Assembly: GCA_905221605.1 (NCBI GenBank)
Contig: CAJNDS010000535.1
Coordinates: forward strand, 435,888 to 499,887
Length of the DNA stretch: 64,000 nucleotides
Direction: 5' to 3'
Source of the DNA: Symbiodinium natans
Taxonomy: Eukaryota; Sar; Dinophyceae; Suessiales; Symbiodiniaceae
Shown here: positions 21,701 to 35,151 of the stretch, piece by piece
Layout of the letters: each line of letters starts with the position of its first letter
How positions within the stretch are numbered: position 1 is the first letter of the stretch
Made by a program: the position numbers and the translations under genes
The notes under the pieces: model-generated
The model's input: the letters and a program-made list of their open reading frames with translations, nothing else
Told to the model about the DNA's origin: nothing
Databases searched by the model: none

Positions 21701-24700
21701 GGGTTTAGGGTCTAGGGTTTAGGGTTTAGGGTTTAGGGTTTAGGGTTTAGGGTTTAGGGTTTAAGGTTTAGGGGTTGCCAAAACCTCGAATCCTAGACCC
21801 CGACCTTTAAACACTAAACTCTGAACCCTCAACCCCCAACTTTTTAGGGTTTAGGGTTTAGGAGTTAAGGCTTAGGGCTTAAACCCGCATGCCCTCAACA
21901 CTAAACCCTAAACCCAATGAAGACGAAACCCCAAACCGTGTGGGCGGATTCGGGCTCGGGTTGCATGCGTAGTCCTGGTTTAGGGGTTTTGGGTTTAGGG
22001 TTTAGGGTTTAGGGGTTCTTAAGGGAGGGGGCTTCAAGGGGGTATGTAACCCAAGCTTCCCGCATGCTCCCCACTACTCCCTAGGGCTCCCTAAGCCTTC
22101 CCCTAAGGTTCCCTAGGTACCTACCCCCCTTGAATCCCCCCTCCCTTAAGAACCCCTAAACCCTAAACCCTATAAACCCCTTGAACCCCCCTCCCTGAAG
22201 AACCCTATAATAGCAGGCTAGGGCTGAAGGGTTTAGGCTTCAGGGTTTGGGGGCCCGGGGTTTGCAAGTGCAAGTTTAGGGTTTAGGGTTTAGGGTTTAG
22301 GGCTTTAGGGCTTTAGGGCTTTAGGGCTTTAGGGCTTTAGGGCTTTAGGGCTTTAGGGCTTTAGGGCTTTAGGTCTTTAGGGCTTTAGGGCTTTAGGGCT
22401 TTAGGGCTTTAGGGCTTTAGGGCTTTAGGGCTTTAGGGCTTTAGGGCTTTAGGGCTTTAGGGCTTTAGGGCTTTAGGGCTTTAGGGCTTTAGGGCTTTAG
22501 GGCTTTAGGGGTTAGGGTTTGTGGTTCGCTTGGTTTAGGGGTTTAGGGTTTAGGTTTTACGGCTTTAAGGCCCTCCCTTGTGGTTCGGTTCAAGCAGAGA
22601 TAAAACCCTTAGACAGAAGACAGCGGCACTTGTTTACTCTGAGGTTTCTGGGAAGCCTACAGTAAGCTCCAGAAAGTTGGAACATGGGTTTCGGACCCGG
22701 ATGATTTTCCCTATTAGACCTTAAGGGCATTTGGATAAGAGAAAGGCCCAACGATTAATGAGGCTGGATCAAGTTATTGTGGCCTCAGGTTGGGTAGGTG
22801 GTACCTCCAGTCGTCACCGTAGAAAAGGTGGCAGGTGGGGTTCTTGACGAGTGTGGGGCCTTCTCCTGGTGAACCGTTTGCACGCTGTGTATGCATTAGG
22901 GCTACTCTCCCACTTGCCTGAGACTTCAGCAAAACTCTGGGCTAAACCCTAAACACCAGACACTAAACCACACACTAAACCAAACCCACTCCAAGACTTT
23001 GCCCCCCTAAACCTCTTGTATTTTGGGGAGGGGATGATCTACACATGCCGTTCTTCGTGCCACAAGCAGTTAAGAAGTTTACTACAATACGTCCCCAACC
23101 CCCCCCCCCCCGCCCAACCCCGATCCGCACACATTGAACCCGAAAATCCCAAATCCTAAGCCCTAAACCCCTCTACCCTAACTCCTTAACCCCTGAACCC
23201 CAAACCCTTAAACCCTAAACCCTAAACGCTAAACGCTTAAACCCTAAACCCTAAACTCTAAACCCTAAACCCCAAGGTTGTTGGGCGTTCCCTTCTGGTG
23301 GGTCTCCAATGCCACCCATCTTGCCCTCAGTGCGGCCAAGCACACCTTTCCTGGCCTGCTCATGACGCTCGGCATTAGGGTTTAGGGTTTAGGGTTTAGG
23401 GTTGCTAAAATAGCACCCTCATGCGCAAGCCACAAACCCCATTGATTTCCGACAGCGTGGCAGCATCCCATTCTGATGCCCTGTGTACAATGAAGTGCTT
23501 GACTTCACTAGGGTTTAGGGTTTCAGGGTTTCAGGGTTTCAGGGTTTCAAAGGTTTAGGGTTTGGGGTTGGGCCCAACTTTTCTTCAGGCTTTCGATATC
23601 CTGAGTTTGGGTATTTTAGACTCAGTGAACCAAACCTTAAACCCCGAAAGCTTGATAACTGTACACCTGAGGAACATGGTCAGCGCACCTATGCAGATCA
23701 TGCTCTGCTTCTTGGACTGGGAGGGTTTAGGGTTACGCTAAACCCTACACCCTAAACCCTCAACCGTTCAGGGTGCATTGTGGGCCTTGAAGAAAACCCC
23801 AGGCTCTACCCCATTAAATCTCCTCAAACCCTAAACCCTAAACCCTAAACCCTAAACCCTAAACCCTAAACGACGTGTTGAGGCTTCATGCGTTGTTTAG
23901 GTCGCTAGTGCCCGAAGCACAAGCATGCCTTGGCTTTGCAGCTATTGACCTGCTCACCTCTTCCTAGTTTATAGTAGGGTTTAGGGTCTAGGGTTTAGGG
24001 TTCAGGGTCTAGGGTTTCGGGTTTAGGGTTTTGGGATTTGGGTTTTGGGTTTAGGCATTTGGGTTAGGGTTTAGGGTTTTGGGTTTGGGGTTTGGGGTTT
24101 GGGGTTTGGGGTTTGGGGTTTGGGGTTTGGAAGTTGGGCACCTGGGATTTAAGCACCCTATAATACCCCCCTTTCTAACCACCTGCCAGGCAAGAAAAAG
24201 GTACCTAGCTCCCAACCTCCCCACAAGAACGTTCAATGAAGTAGAAGGCTGCTTCCCTTGATGTACCTGAGGGCAGTTTCATGAGCCCTTTTCTAAATAT
24301 GGTCCCTAACCTCCTTTACAGGTTCTGATGCGTGGGCCCTTGTTTTGTATGGGGTATATAAGGGGTATATAAGGGGTACCCTTTTAAGGGCCCACACTAA
24401 GGGACCATGTAACTTCCCTCAGAATGTACGTAAGGGCTTAGGGTTAGGATTTAGGGATTACTGTAGGAATTGGAATAAGGACTGATAGCATTCTCGTAGG
24501 GTCCCTTTATGCTATACTATACCAACCCCCCAAAACAATGTTCGAACACTCAGGGCCCTATATTGTGCGTGTAGTGAGGGTTCTTAGTAGCTGAATGAGT
24601 ACACTTTATACTTTGGGGAATACTAGAATAGAATCCCCTGCAGAACTGAAAGTGTACATTTTTTGGGGCTTATAAGCTCAGCAACTAAGGGTTTGAAAAG

Positions 24701-27700
24701 CGCAGGCTACATCTTCCTGCATCCGAACCTGCTCAACCTTGGCTACCTCGGGAATGCTCTGGCTCGTGCACTGGGCGCCCTGCTTCTCTAAAAGACCACG
24801 TCCAGTCTGCGATAGAAGACCCTGAAACCCTAAACCCTACACCCCAAACCCTAAGCCCTAAACCCCAAACTTTAAACCTAAACCCTAAACCCTAAACCCC
24901 AAGCCGGGTTTTAGGGATCCTTCTGATCAAGGGATTAAGACTCGTACCCCTAAGCTTGTACCCCTAAAGGTTCCCCTTAACCTTGAGGATCCTTAAAGCG
25001 GTTCCCCAAACCCAAGGGTACAACCTTAAGGGGTCCAAGGCACAACCCCTTTCTGAGGTAGTTACACATGGTACCCTAAACCCTAAACCCTAAACCCTAA
25101 ACCCTAAACCCTAAACCCTAAACCCTAAACCCTAAACCCTAAACCGTAAACCCTAAACCCTAAACCCTAAACCCTAAACCCTAAACCCTAACCCTAAAAG
25201 AGGATCCGTTATATACCCCTTACATACCCTTTCCAACCCAAGGGCCCATACTTCAGAATCCTTTAAGCGAGGTAAGGGACCCTATCAAGGGACCATGCAA
25301 CTACCCTAAACTCCAAACCCTAAACCCCAAACCCCAAACCCTAAACCCCAAACCCTAAACCCTAAACTAAGTACCCCTGCAGACTGGTCGAGTTTGCAGC
25401 CCACAGCCGCGCTGTGCCTGAGGTGGCGTCATTGCTCTGGTGACGCTGGGCACCTTGCCTGCCCTGAGGGTTTAGGGTTTAGGGTTTAGGGTTTAGGGTT
25501 TAGGGTTTAGGGTGAGTACAGTAAGAACCAGAACGATTGCTGAGCTGCCCTAAGCCCCAAACCCTGAGCACCTAAACCTGCGGCTCCTTCCCAGTTTTGG
25601 ACAACCCTAAACCCTGAACCCTAAACGAGCCGGCCCACTGCGAAGAGGAAAGACTTTGAACTTAAGGCGCTTGTAGCGAACGAGCAAATGTATGTCTTGT
25701 TCCAGCGAACAATCAAAAGGACCTAAACCCCAAACGCCAAACCCTAAACCCTAAACCCGAAACCCTAAACCCTAAACCCTAAACCCCAAACCCTAAACCC
25801 TAAACCCAATTCCGGAACCTTACTCTGGCCATCCTCGCCCCAGGCATCACCATCAAAGCCCGCGGACTGCAGAGTCTGGTTTCCTCGGCTGCATCCTGCT
25901 CCTTCCGTTCTTAGGGTTTGGGGTTTCGGGTTCAGGGTTTGGGGTTTGGGGTTGGGGGTTTAGGGTTCAGGGTTTAGGGTTTGAGGTTTCGGGCTCTTTT
26001 TTTGGGTGAAGGTGTAGGGGGTAGGGCTTAGGGCTTGGGGCTTAGCCCTAAACCCTAAACCCGAAACCCTAAACCCTAAACCCTAAACTTAGGGCTTCGG
26101 GTTCTCTAAGTCAAGTCGCCAGGTTTGGCAGCGCGCGCAGGGCTCCGAAATGGTCTTCAAGGCAGGCCGCAAGTTCAAAGGTTTAGGGTTTAGGGTTCAG
26201 GGTTTAGGGTTTAGGGTTTAGGGTTTCCTGTTTTAGCGTTTAGAGTTTCGTTAAAGTTTCCGAAGCATTATTCAGAGGGTTTAAATGGCAAGCCTGGTGG
26301 TCATTTTAAGTTTATTGGTTTCAGTACAAACAAGGTTTTCGCATACAGCATGCCACCATAGTGCATCATAGCATACATGGGCATATTTCATTTTAGGGGA
26401 TGGGCATGTTGGGGAGGAGATTAGGGTGCGGCTTTTTGGGAGTCAAGGGGCTTCAAGATTTTAGGGGGGGTTTATGGTTTCGGGCTTGGGGCTTAGGGTG
26501 GTGTAGGGTTAGGTCACCCGAATCAGTAACCCTAAACTCAGGATTCTGGGTGTTAGGTCTTTTGGTCGCTTAGCAGGTACTTCGAACCCAAATCGACCAT
26601 ATAGTCCTAAACCCGAAACCTGAAACCCGAAACCCTAAACCCTAAACCTTAAACCCTAAACCCTAAACCCTAAACCGAAAGCATCCCTTACAGCGGTATC
26701 TGGGTCCTACCCTGGGGATTCCTAACCCTTCCTGCTGATGATGTCCTCTGTGGAAGGAAAAAGAGGCAGGGCTCAGGGTTTCGGATTTAGGAGGCGGTTA
26801 GGGTTTAGGGTTTCGGGTTTCGGGTTTAGGGTTCAGACCTTAGTAACCCCAATTCCTACCCCCCCCCCCCCCCCCCCGCCCAACCCTAAGCCCTAAACCC
26901 TAAACCCTAACCCTAAACCCTCAACCCTCAACCCTAAACCCTAAATCCTAAAGCCTAATCCCTAAACGCTAAACGCTAAACCGTAGCCCCCCCCCCCCCT
27001 CCCAGAAAAGAAATGCAATGCAGCATCTGCAGGCTGGTGCCATGAAGTCGTACCTGGCAGCGACTGGGCTCTGAAACTTTGGTTCAGCAGTTGCACTGTG
27101 GTTCTGTTGGCCTTTGGGGGAGTTTAGGGTTAGGGTTTAGGGTTTAGGGTTTAGGGTTCAGGGTTTAGGGTTTAGGGTCTAGGGTTTAGGGTTTAGGGGT
27201 GCAGAGTTTGGGGCTTTCGGGGATCAGGGTTTGGGGATTTAGGAAGATTCGGAGGTTTAGGGTTTAGGGGGTCTGGGTTCTTGCTCGGGAGCTTGCACTG
27301 TCCGGTTGAGATTTCCGGGGTACGAGGGGAAAGCTTTGGCCACGCGAACGTGACGGATGAGCGTCCCGGGGTTTAGGGTTTAGGGTTTGGGGTTTGGGGT
27401 GTAGAAGTGCTGACGCGTCAGGAATGTAGCATGGCAGACCCTGAACTCCTAAAGCCTCAAAACCCTCATCCCAAACGCATAAATTCTCAACCCTAACTAG
27501 CCTAAACCTTAGGGGTTCCGAATCACCCTAAACCCTACTATAAGCCCTAATCCCTCAACCCCCCCCCCCCCCCCCCAAAAAAAAAAAAAAAAAAATGAAA
27601 AAACAATAATAAATAAAAAAAACCGAAGCTGCCACACAGTCACCAAACCCCTCAAAGTGTTTCTCCCTGTGGGCCTTGAGACCCCTAAGCCCTGAACCCC

Positions 27701-30700
27701 TAAACCCCAACCCTAAACCCCAAACCCTAAACCCTAAACCCCAAACCCTAAACCCCAAACCCTAAACCCCAAACCCTAAACCCTAAACCCCAAACCCTAA
27801 ACCCCAAACCCTAAACCCCAAACCCTAAACCCCAAACCCTAAACCCTCCGGGTTTAGGGTTTGGAGTTCCTCCTTGAGGTCTCCATCCCGGCTGCCCTGG
27901 TCGTGTGGTCCGAGTGGTGGGCTTTCGAGGCTCCGGGCCTGGCAGCCCTCCAACGAGTTTAGGGTTTAGAGCTAGGGTTTAGGGTTTAGGGTTTAGGGTT
28001 TAGGGTTTAGGGTTTAGGGTTTAGGGTTTAGGGTTTAGGGTTTAGGGTTCAGGGTTTAGGGTTTAGGGTTTAGGGTTTAGGGTTTAGGTTTCGGGTTTCG
28101 GGTTTCGGGTTGTGTGGTCTGGGGTTTTCCAGGGTACCCCAAAAAAATCGATGAAAAATGGGAGACCCGGGTCTGTCGTAGGAGGGGGGATGACACTCTA
28201 CTAGGACACAGAGTAGGCGCTTATTCCATTCTTCAGGGCTTGGGTTCCCATATGATCAGCCTCTTTAAGCCTAAAAAGAGTTTATAAACCCTATAAAGCA
28301 CTCTAAGCCGTGAACACTAAACCCATAAACCCTACATACCCTTTCTCCACCTTTTGAAGCCCTATAAGCACTATAAGCCCTGCACAAAGAAACCTGTAAA
28401 CCCTAAACCCCTAAACCCGAAACCCGAAACCCTAAACCCCTAAACCCTAAGCCCTAAACCCTAAACCCTAAACCCTAAACCCTAAACCCTAAACCACCTC
28501 CAGGTCTTGTCGCTCTTGGTGGGGCGAACGCCCGATGCAGAGGTCAACCTGGCGGCGCACGGCACGATGATGCTTGCTCCGCGTTGGTCAGCAGGGCGGC
28601 CCCCTAAGGCCTAGTTTACGGTTTAGGGTTTAGGGTTTGGGGTTTAGGGTTCAGCCCTAAAGTCTAAACACTGAACCCAAAACCCCGAAACCGCAAACCT
28701 TAAATCCCGAAAACCCTAAACCTTAAAGCCCTAAAGCCCCCAAAACTCCAAGACCCCAAAGCCCCTAAACCCTAAACCCAAACCCCTAAAACCTTGAACC
28801 CTTGAATTCCTAATCCTTCAAGACAGAATGAAGGAAATGTCTTAAAGTTTGACTTGAGCATGCGCTGACACACACAGAGGACAGTTCAAGACACGAACCC
28901 TAAAACCTAAACCCTAAAAACTTGAAGCTGTTCCAAGATGCGCATGAAACAGAATCCTGCTACTCTAAGGTTGGAACTTCGGGATGTTCCCCACTTCTAC
29001 TAACAGTGTAACAGTCCTTAAAAGGGATTTAGGGTGTAGGGTTGCGGGTTTCGGGTTTAGGGTTTAGGGCTTAGGGTTTAGGGTGTACCATCATCCCTAT
29101 TAAGGACTGTTAGTATGAGGGGGAACATCCCAAAGCACATGGTCCTTCGTTTGGTCCCTTACCCTTGTCTTTCGGGATCCGAAGTATGGGCCCTCATTAT
29201 GTATAGCGTGTAGAAGGGTTACACCCTAGAGAGTTACGACTCAGCGAGAAAACGTGCCTTCTCGTCGGCAAATGGGTTTAGGGTTCTTTAAGCCGGGCTG
29301 AGAGTTTATCAGCCCTAAACCGTAAGCCTAATAGCCCACGGAGTGTTTTGTTTTTCTTTTTTTTGGAGGGGGGGGGGGGTGGGGGGTATCGGAGCCCATA
29401 AACTCAATCCTGGCGCCCCATAAACCTTAAACCATGGCCCGAACTGCCTAAAGGCCCCGAAAGTGACCCGGAAGTGCTGAAGGTTCAACGTCATCACAGT
29501 TTTCTACATGTGCTGGACAGGACCGGACCCTGTTTAGGGTTTAGGGTTTAAATTTAGGGTTTTGGGTTTCGGGTTTAGGGTTTAGGGTTTAGCGGGGCTT
29601 CGACCTTTTCAGCCCGAAACCCTAAACCTGACGTCTCAACCCGTCATGCCCTTCTGGCTCAAAGTTCGACCAGGGTTTCGTGGGGAAATGCCCTGAACCC
29701 TCAACCCTCAACCCTAAACCCTCAAGGGCTAGGGTTTTGGGTTTAGGGTTTAGGGTTTAGGGTTTAGGGTTTAGGGTTTAGGGTTTAGGATTAAGGGTTG
29801 ATTTCGGGCTTATATAGGGCAGAACCCACTTTGCTTCGGGCCCGTCTTTGAACAGCAGATGCTTGAAGTCACCCCTAAACCCTAACACCTAAACCTAATC
29901 CCTAAAACCTAAAACCTAAACCCTAAACCCTAAACCCTAAACCCTAAACCCTAAAACCGAAACCCCTAACCTAAACCGAGGACGTTAGGCGTCCGGATAG
30001 CATGTTTGTTGATGCGACGCCGCGGTGGATCTGTTCAGTGGTTCGAGCTCATGTGGGTTTAGGGGTGTGACGGCTTCGGTGACCTGAAATTGGATCCTCC
30101 AACAGCCTCCAGCCTCAAGCACCTAAACCCTGAACCCCAAACCCCACGCCCAAACCCTAATCCTACGTCTTCCAACCTTAAACCTGAACTCCCAAACCCT
30201 AAACCCTGAACTCTGAACCCTAAACCCTAAACCCTGAACCCCAAACCCCAAACCCTAAACCCTAAACCCTAAACCCTAAACCCTAAACCCTAAACCCTAA
30301 ACCCTAAACCTCAAGAACCCAAAACCCACCGAGCAGGCGCCAGCATGGGCCTTTGCACCTTGGTGGGTCGCGAGCTCGGTCTTGTGAGGCGTACATGTAG
30401 AACCCTAGGCCCGAATCCCTACACCCGCGCCCAAAACTCCAAGACCCCTCAACCCTACATAGTGTTTGGGGTTTAGGGTTCAGGGTTTCGGGACCAAAAC
30501 CCTAGACGCTAAAACCCTACCTACATAGCCCAAGCCCGTGACATTTGGGAGTGGGGACATTCAAGGGACTAAGGGACCTTAGGGTTACAAGGTTCATATA
30601 GGGGTTATACTAGGCTGCCCAGTAGTACCCTTATTCCCGTTTTGGTAGGTTTAGGTTCCCTTATAAACCCCTTTAAGCAAAAAAGGGCACCCTTTTTCAT

Positions 30701-33700
30701 CCTAGGTTACTGGGCAACCTGGTGTGTAGGGGAGGGTCCCTTCTAGGGCCTACTAGAGGTCCTCCCTAGCCCTTAAGACATCTGACTTGGGGTCTGGCCC
30801 TGGTCGACCACTTGGGACTTGGCCTAGGCAGGCTTTCCAGGTCTTAGGGCCTAGGGTTTGGAACTTCGAGTTTAGGGTTTAGGGTTTAGAATTGAGGGTT
30901 TAGGGTTTAGAATTGAGGGTTTAGGGTGTAAGGTTTAGGGTTTAGGGTTTCGGGTATAGGGTGCTGACCAGACCTTGGGGTTTCAGCATCCGGCTCATCT
31001 TGTGGCAAGAAGAAGACTAAGAAGAAGAAGAAGAAGAATATTACTAGGAAGAAGAAGAAGTGCAATCAGCCGCTAGCCTTACTGTACCGCTGCTGCTACC
31101 GGACTGGAGTTCTTCAAAGCAGCCAAGGCTGCCTCCAGCTCAGCAAAGGGCCCAGGTCCTCTCGGAAACCCAAGTACAGCAGGCAGACAAGGTCCCGGAA
31201 GTCGCTGCTTAGCCACGGGGCACGGCCAAAGAAGCTCAGCAGTGAGGCCTTGCAGCTGGCAAAGGTGAGTTTCCCTTTAGGGTTTAGGGTTTAGGGTTTA
31301 GGGTTCAGGGTTCAGGGTTTAGGGTTTAGGGTTTAGGGCCTAGGGTTTAGGGTTTAGGGTTTAGGGTTTAGGGTTTAGGGTTTATGTCTGAAGGAGAGTC
31401 CTCGCTGGAGGTGGTGCTACGACTTCTCCTCCTCTCCCCCCTCTCACCCGTCACTACTGCCGCAGCCACCGGTACTGGGATTCAGCATCAAGGACGTAGT
31501 ATCGGGATGGCGGCTACAGTGGTCCCTAAAGTCCTAAGCCCTAAAGCCTGAAAAACCCTAAACCCTAAACCATGAACCCCAAAGCCCTAAACCCTAAACC
31601 ATGAACCCTAAAGCCCTAAACCCTAAACCCTAAATCATGAACCCTAAACTCAAGACCCTAAACCCTAAACCGGTCACAGGGGTTGAGGGCCCTGGATTCA
31701 GGTCTTAGGCTTGAGCTCCGGATCAGGGTTCAAGGCATGAGCTTTGGGCGTTAGGGCTTTGGGGTTCACACAGGGTTTAGGGTTTAGGGTTTAGGGTTTA
31801 GGGTTTAGGGTTTGGGGGATTCGGGCTCTACTGTTCGTGGCTGAAGGGCTTCTTAGGGCTTAGTATCGCGTGGTGGCCTCCAGGGAACGCGCTGGGCGCC
31901 CACGACAACGCGCGCATCCCACCCCTCCTGCGCACCGCCTTCCTGTTCAGCTTAGCAGCCTGACTGCAAGGTCGAAGACCCTGAGTAGCCCCTTATCCCC
32001 CCTCTTGTTTAGGGTTTAAGTAGGTTCCCTTTATGTTCCTGTTCAGCTTAGCAGCCTGACTGCAAGGTCTAAGACATCTGAGTAGGCCCTTAGTCCCCTT
32101 TTGTGTAGGGTTGAAGTAGGTTCCCTTATGTTCCTGTTCAGCTTAGCAGCCTGACTGCAAGGTCTATAAGACTCTGAGTACGTAGGCCGTGATTCCCCCT
32201 TTTGTTTAGAGTTTAAGTAGGTTCCCTTTATGTTCCTGTTCAGCTTAGCCGCCTGCCAGGTTCAGGGTTCATAGGTTCAGGGTTTAGGGTTTTTATAGGG
32301 TTCAGGGTATTAGGGTCCAAGGTTTATGGTTTGGGAGGGTGTGTGGGCATGAACTAGGGCATTCGGGTATAGGGCTTAGGGAAGACGGTCCTGCTAACAT
32401 AAATGGCACAGAAATAAGCTCATGGCTCCTTGTTAACCCTGAATCATCTAAAGCCCCATGTCCTCTAAACCCAAGACCCACCCTCGAAGCTTTAGTGCAA
32501 AGCGCTTAAGACCCGGAAGCGGATATCCTCTGCTCGAAGCTCGGTTAGGGTTAACCCCCCCCCCCCCTCTCACTTAAACCCTGAACCCTGAACTCCAAAC
32601 CCTAAACCCCAAACCCTAAACCCTAAGCCCTATATTCTGATCCAGTTAGTATTGTCGGATCATATTCTGATCCAGAGAGTATTGAAATTGAATCAAATGG
32701 TAATTCAAAAACAAAAGATAATCAATAATGGAAACAATAAAACGCTAGAGCCTAAGCCCTAAACCCAAGGGAGCCAGGGATAGCATTCGGGTTGCCTCTG
32801 AGTGAAACTTAAGCCATCCATTCCATGGCTCCTCGTTTGTTTACTCTGGTAATCCAGGACCCTGAGTAGGCCCCTATCTTCAGGGTTTAGGGTTTAGGGT
32901 TTAGGGTTACTTGTTCCCGGAGTAGGCCCTTATTCCTCTTTTGTTTAGGGTTTAGGTTCCCTTACTCGCCCCTCTAAGCCAAAAAGGTCACCCGTCTTTA
33001 TTGCTGGGTTACTCTTGGGTCTAATTCAACCTTATGCAATCTTAGTGGCATTCCTACTGTGGCTCTAGGGCTGGCTGCTCTTAGTTCGGGCTTAAGCGGG
33101 CTTAGAGAGCTTGTAGTGCTTGTATATAGGGTTTGCAGGGTTTAGGGCTTAGGGGGGCTTAGGGCCCTCAAGCGCCGTAGAACTCTAAACACACCCAGAT
33201 TTCAGGTTTCGACAGTTGTTGACATCCTTAGCCTGGAAATGTTGTAGCGGCTCTGTCTTCAACGGGGTCTTGGGCTTAGACGTCGTGAACTGAGCCCTCG
33301 AAGCCCCAAAACCCCTCAACCCTAACTCCTAACTCGCCCGATAAATCCCCGAACGCCCCTGAAATCCAGAGAGCCCTATCCCTAAACCCTAAACCCTAAA
33401 CCCTAAACCCTAAACCCTAAACCCCCTAAACCCTAAACCCTAAACTTTGAGGTCACATCCATCGCGGTCGCTTTGGGGTACGAGTTCCTGAAGTCGGACT
33501 TTGCAAGGATGTTCACGGAGGACCTGCGGCATAGGGTGTTTTGGTTTAGGGTTTAGGGTTTAGGGCTTATAGGGTTTAGGGTTTAGGGTTTAGGGTTTAG
33601 GGTTTAGGGTTTAGGGTTTAGGGTTTAGGACTGAGTGAGTCTACGCACCCCTTACCTTAAGGCTCTAAGGACTCTTGTTTTAGGGTTTTTGTCCCTAAGG

Positions 33701-35119
33701 TCTCTTGTGCTTTTGAGCCATGGGTTAGGTTTGGGGCTTAAGGTTTAGGATGTAGGGTTTGGGGTTCAGGGTGCTACTTCGCCACCCTCCTATAACCAGT
33801 ATATGTAAAAAACTACCCAACCTGCCAACGGAACACAGACAGTAGGTCCCCAGACCCCTAGTATGATCTAACAAGGCGACGTCTCGCCAATAAGTGGCCA
33901 TCCAAAGCCCTTGAACTCGAAGCCACTCAATCTAGCCAGGATTTCTGGGGTTATTCCAGAAAATCAGCGAACGCCCCACTGTCTGCAGGATGAGGTGGTT
34001 CGACATACTCTGGAGACGAGAGCCTTGCCTGATGTGTTGATGTGTTAAAGGTTTAGGGAGTTGGGTTTACGGCTCAGGGTTCAGGGTTTAGGCAAATTTA
34101 TGGTCTACAGTAGACCGCAAGCCCTAAACCTCAAAATATAAGCCCTTACCTAGTATATCCGCGAGTGCCAGAGACCCGCACGCCCCCCCCCCCCCCCTTA
34201 AAAAAAACAAAACAAAAAGGCCAACATGGCATCCCAAAACCCCAAATCCTGAATTGAACCCTAGTCGGGCATTTGGCTCCACGGTTGTAGAAGGGTTCGG
34301 CTTAAATCTTTGCTTGGGGGTTTTGTGGTTTTGTTGCGGGGGGAGGGGGGGGGGATTGCGTTTAGGGTTTAAACCTTCCCCAAAACCTGCGCACCAAGAC
34401 GAAGACCTGTCTTAGTGTACTTAGAGCGCTACATTGAATCGAAGACGACTAGAGGCCTTTCATCCTCCTTCTCTGACTGGCGTCTGAAGTTCTTAACAGG
34501 CATTTTCGGTAATCAAGGAACTCAACACAACCCCCTGAGATGGTTTCTTGAGGATGCAACGTACACGTCCTCAATTATGGGACCGAAAACCCTAAGCCCC
34601 AAACCCTCAAGCTAAACCCAAAACCCATTTGGGGTCTTACAGGGTTCCGCAACGAGTGCGACTGAAAGGTTCCCTTGGTCTGGTGCTGAGTGTTCCCTGC
34701 TATGCGCAGCCGCTTGACAGCAGGGAATCCTAAGTGTTTCGGGCCTCGGGTTCAGGGTTTAGGGTGCAGGGTTTAGGGTTTAGAGTTTAGGGTTTAGGGT
34801 TTAGGGTTTAGGGTAGGGCAGTTTAGGACTTGGGTTCAGGGTTTCGTCTCTTCAGGGTTCTGGGGTTCTAGAGTTTTTATAGAGCTCCGGTGTTTTTGAA
34901 GTTTGGGGTCTGAGGGGTTCTGGGGTTCTCGGGGTTTTGAGGGTTTGAGGGTCAGCGCGTGCGTTTAGGTAGCAGGGTGTAGGGCGCAAGAACCCTCAAC
35001 CCTCAACCCTCAACCCTCAACCCCCAACCCTCAACCCTCAGCCCTCAGCCCTCAACCCTCAACCCTCAACCCTCAACGCTAACCCTCAACCCTTAACCCT
35101 TAACCCTTAACCCTTAACC

Positions 35120-35151
<32 letters not shown>

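Noticed and set aside
23420-23512. Exon-like stretch in the MATE gene (DSVAASHSDALCTMKCL)
   Set aside because: Exons 23277-23363 and 23672-23724 join directly in phase and give family-like sequence without it.
25380-25470. Second copy of the MATE helix-7 region (PTAALCLRW, IALVTLGTLPALR)
   Set aside because: The two parts are in different frames, and the exon at 27879-27929 supplies this region with good phase; kept only as a possible decayed duplicate.
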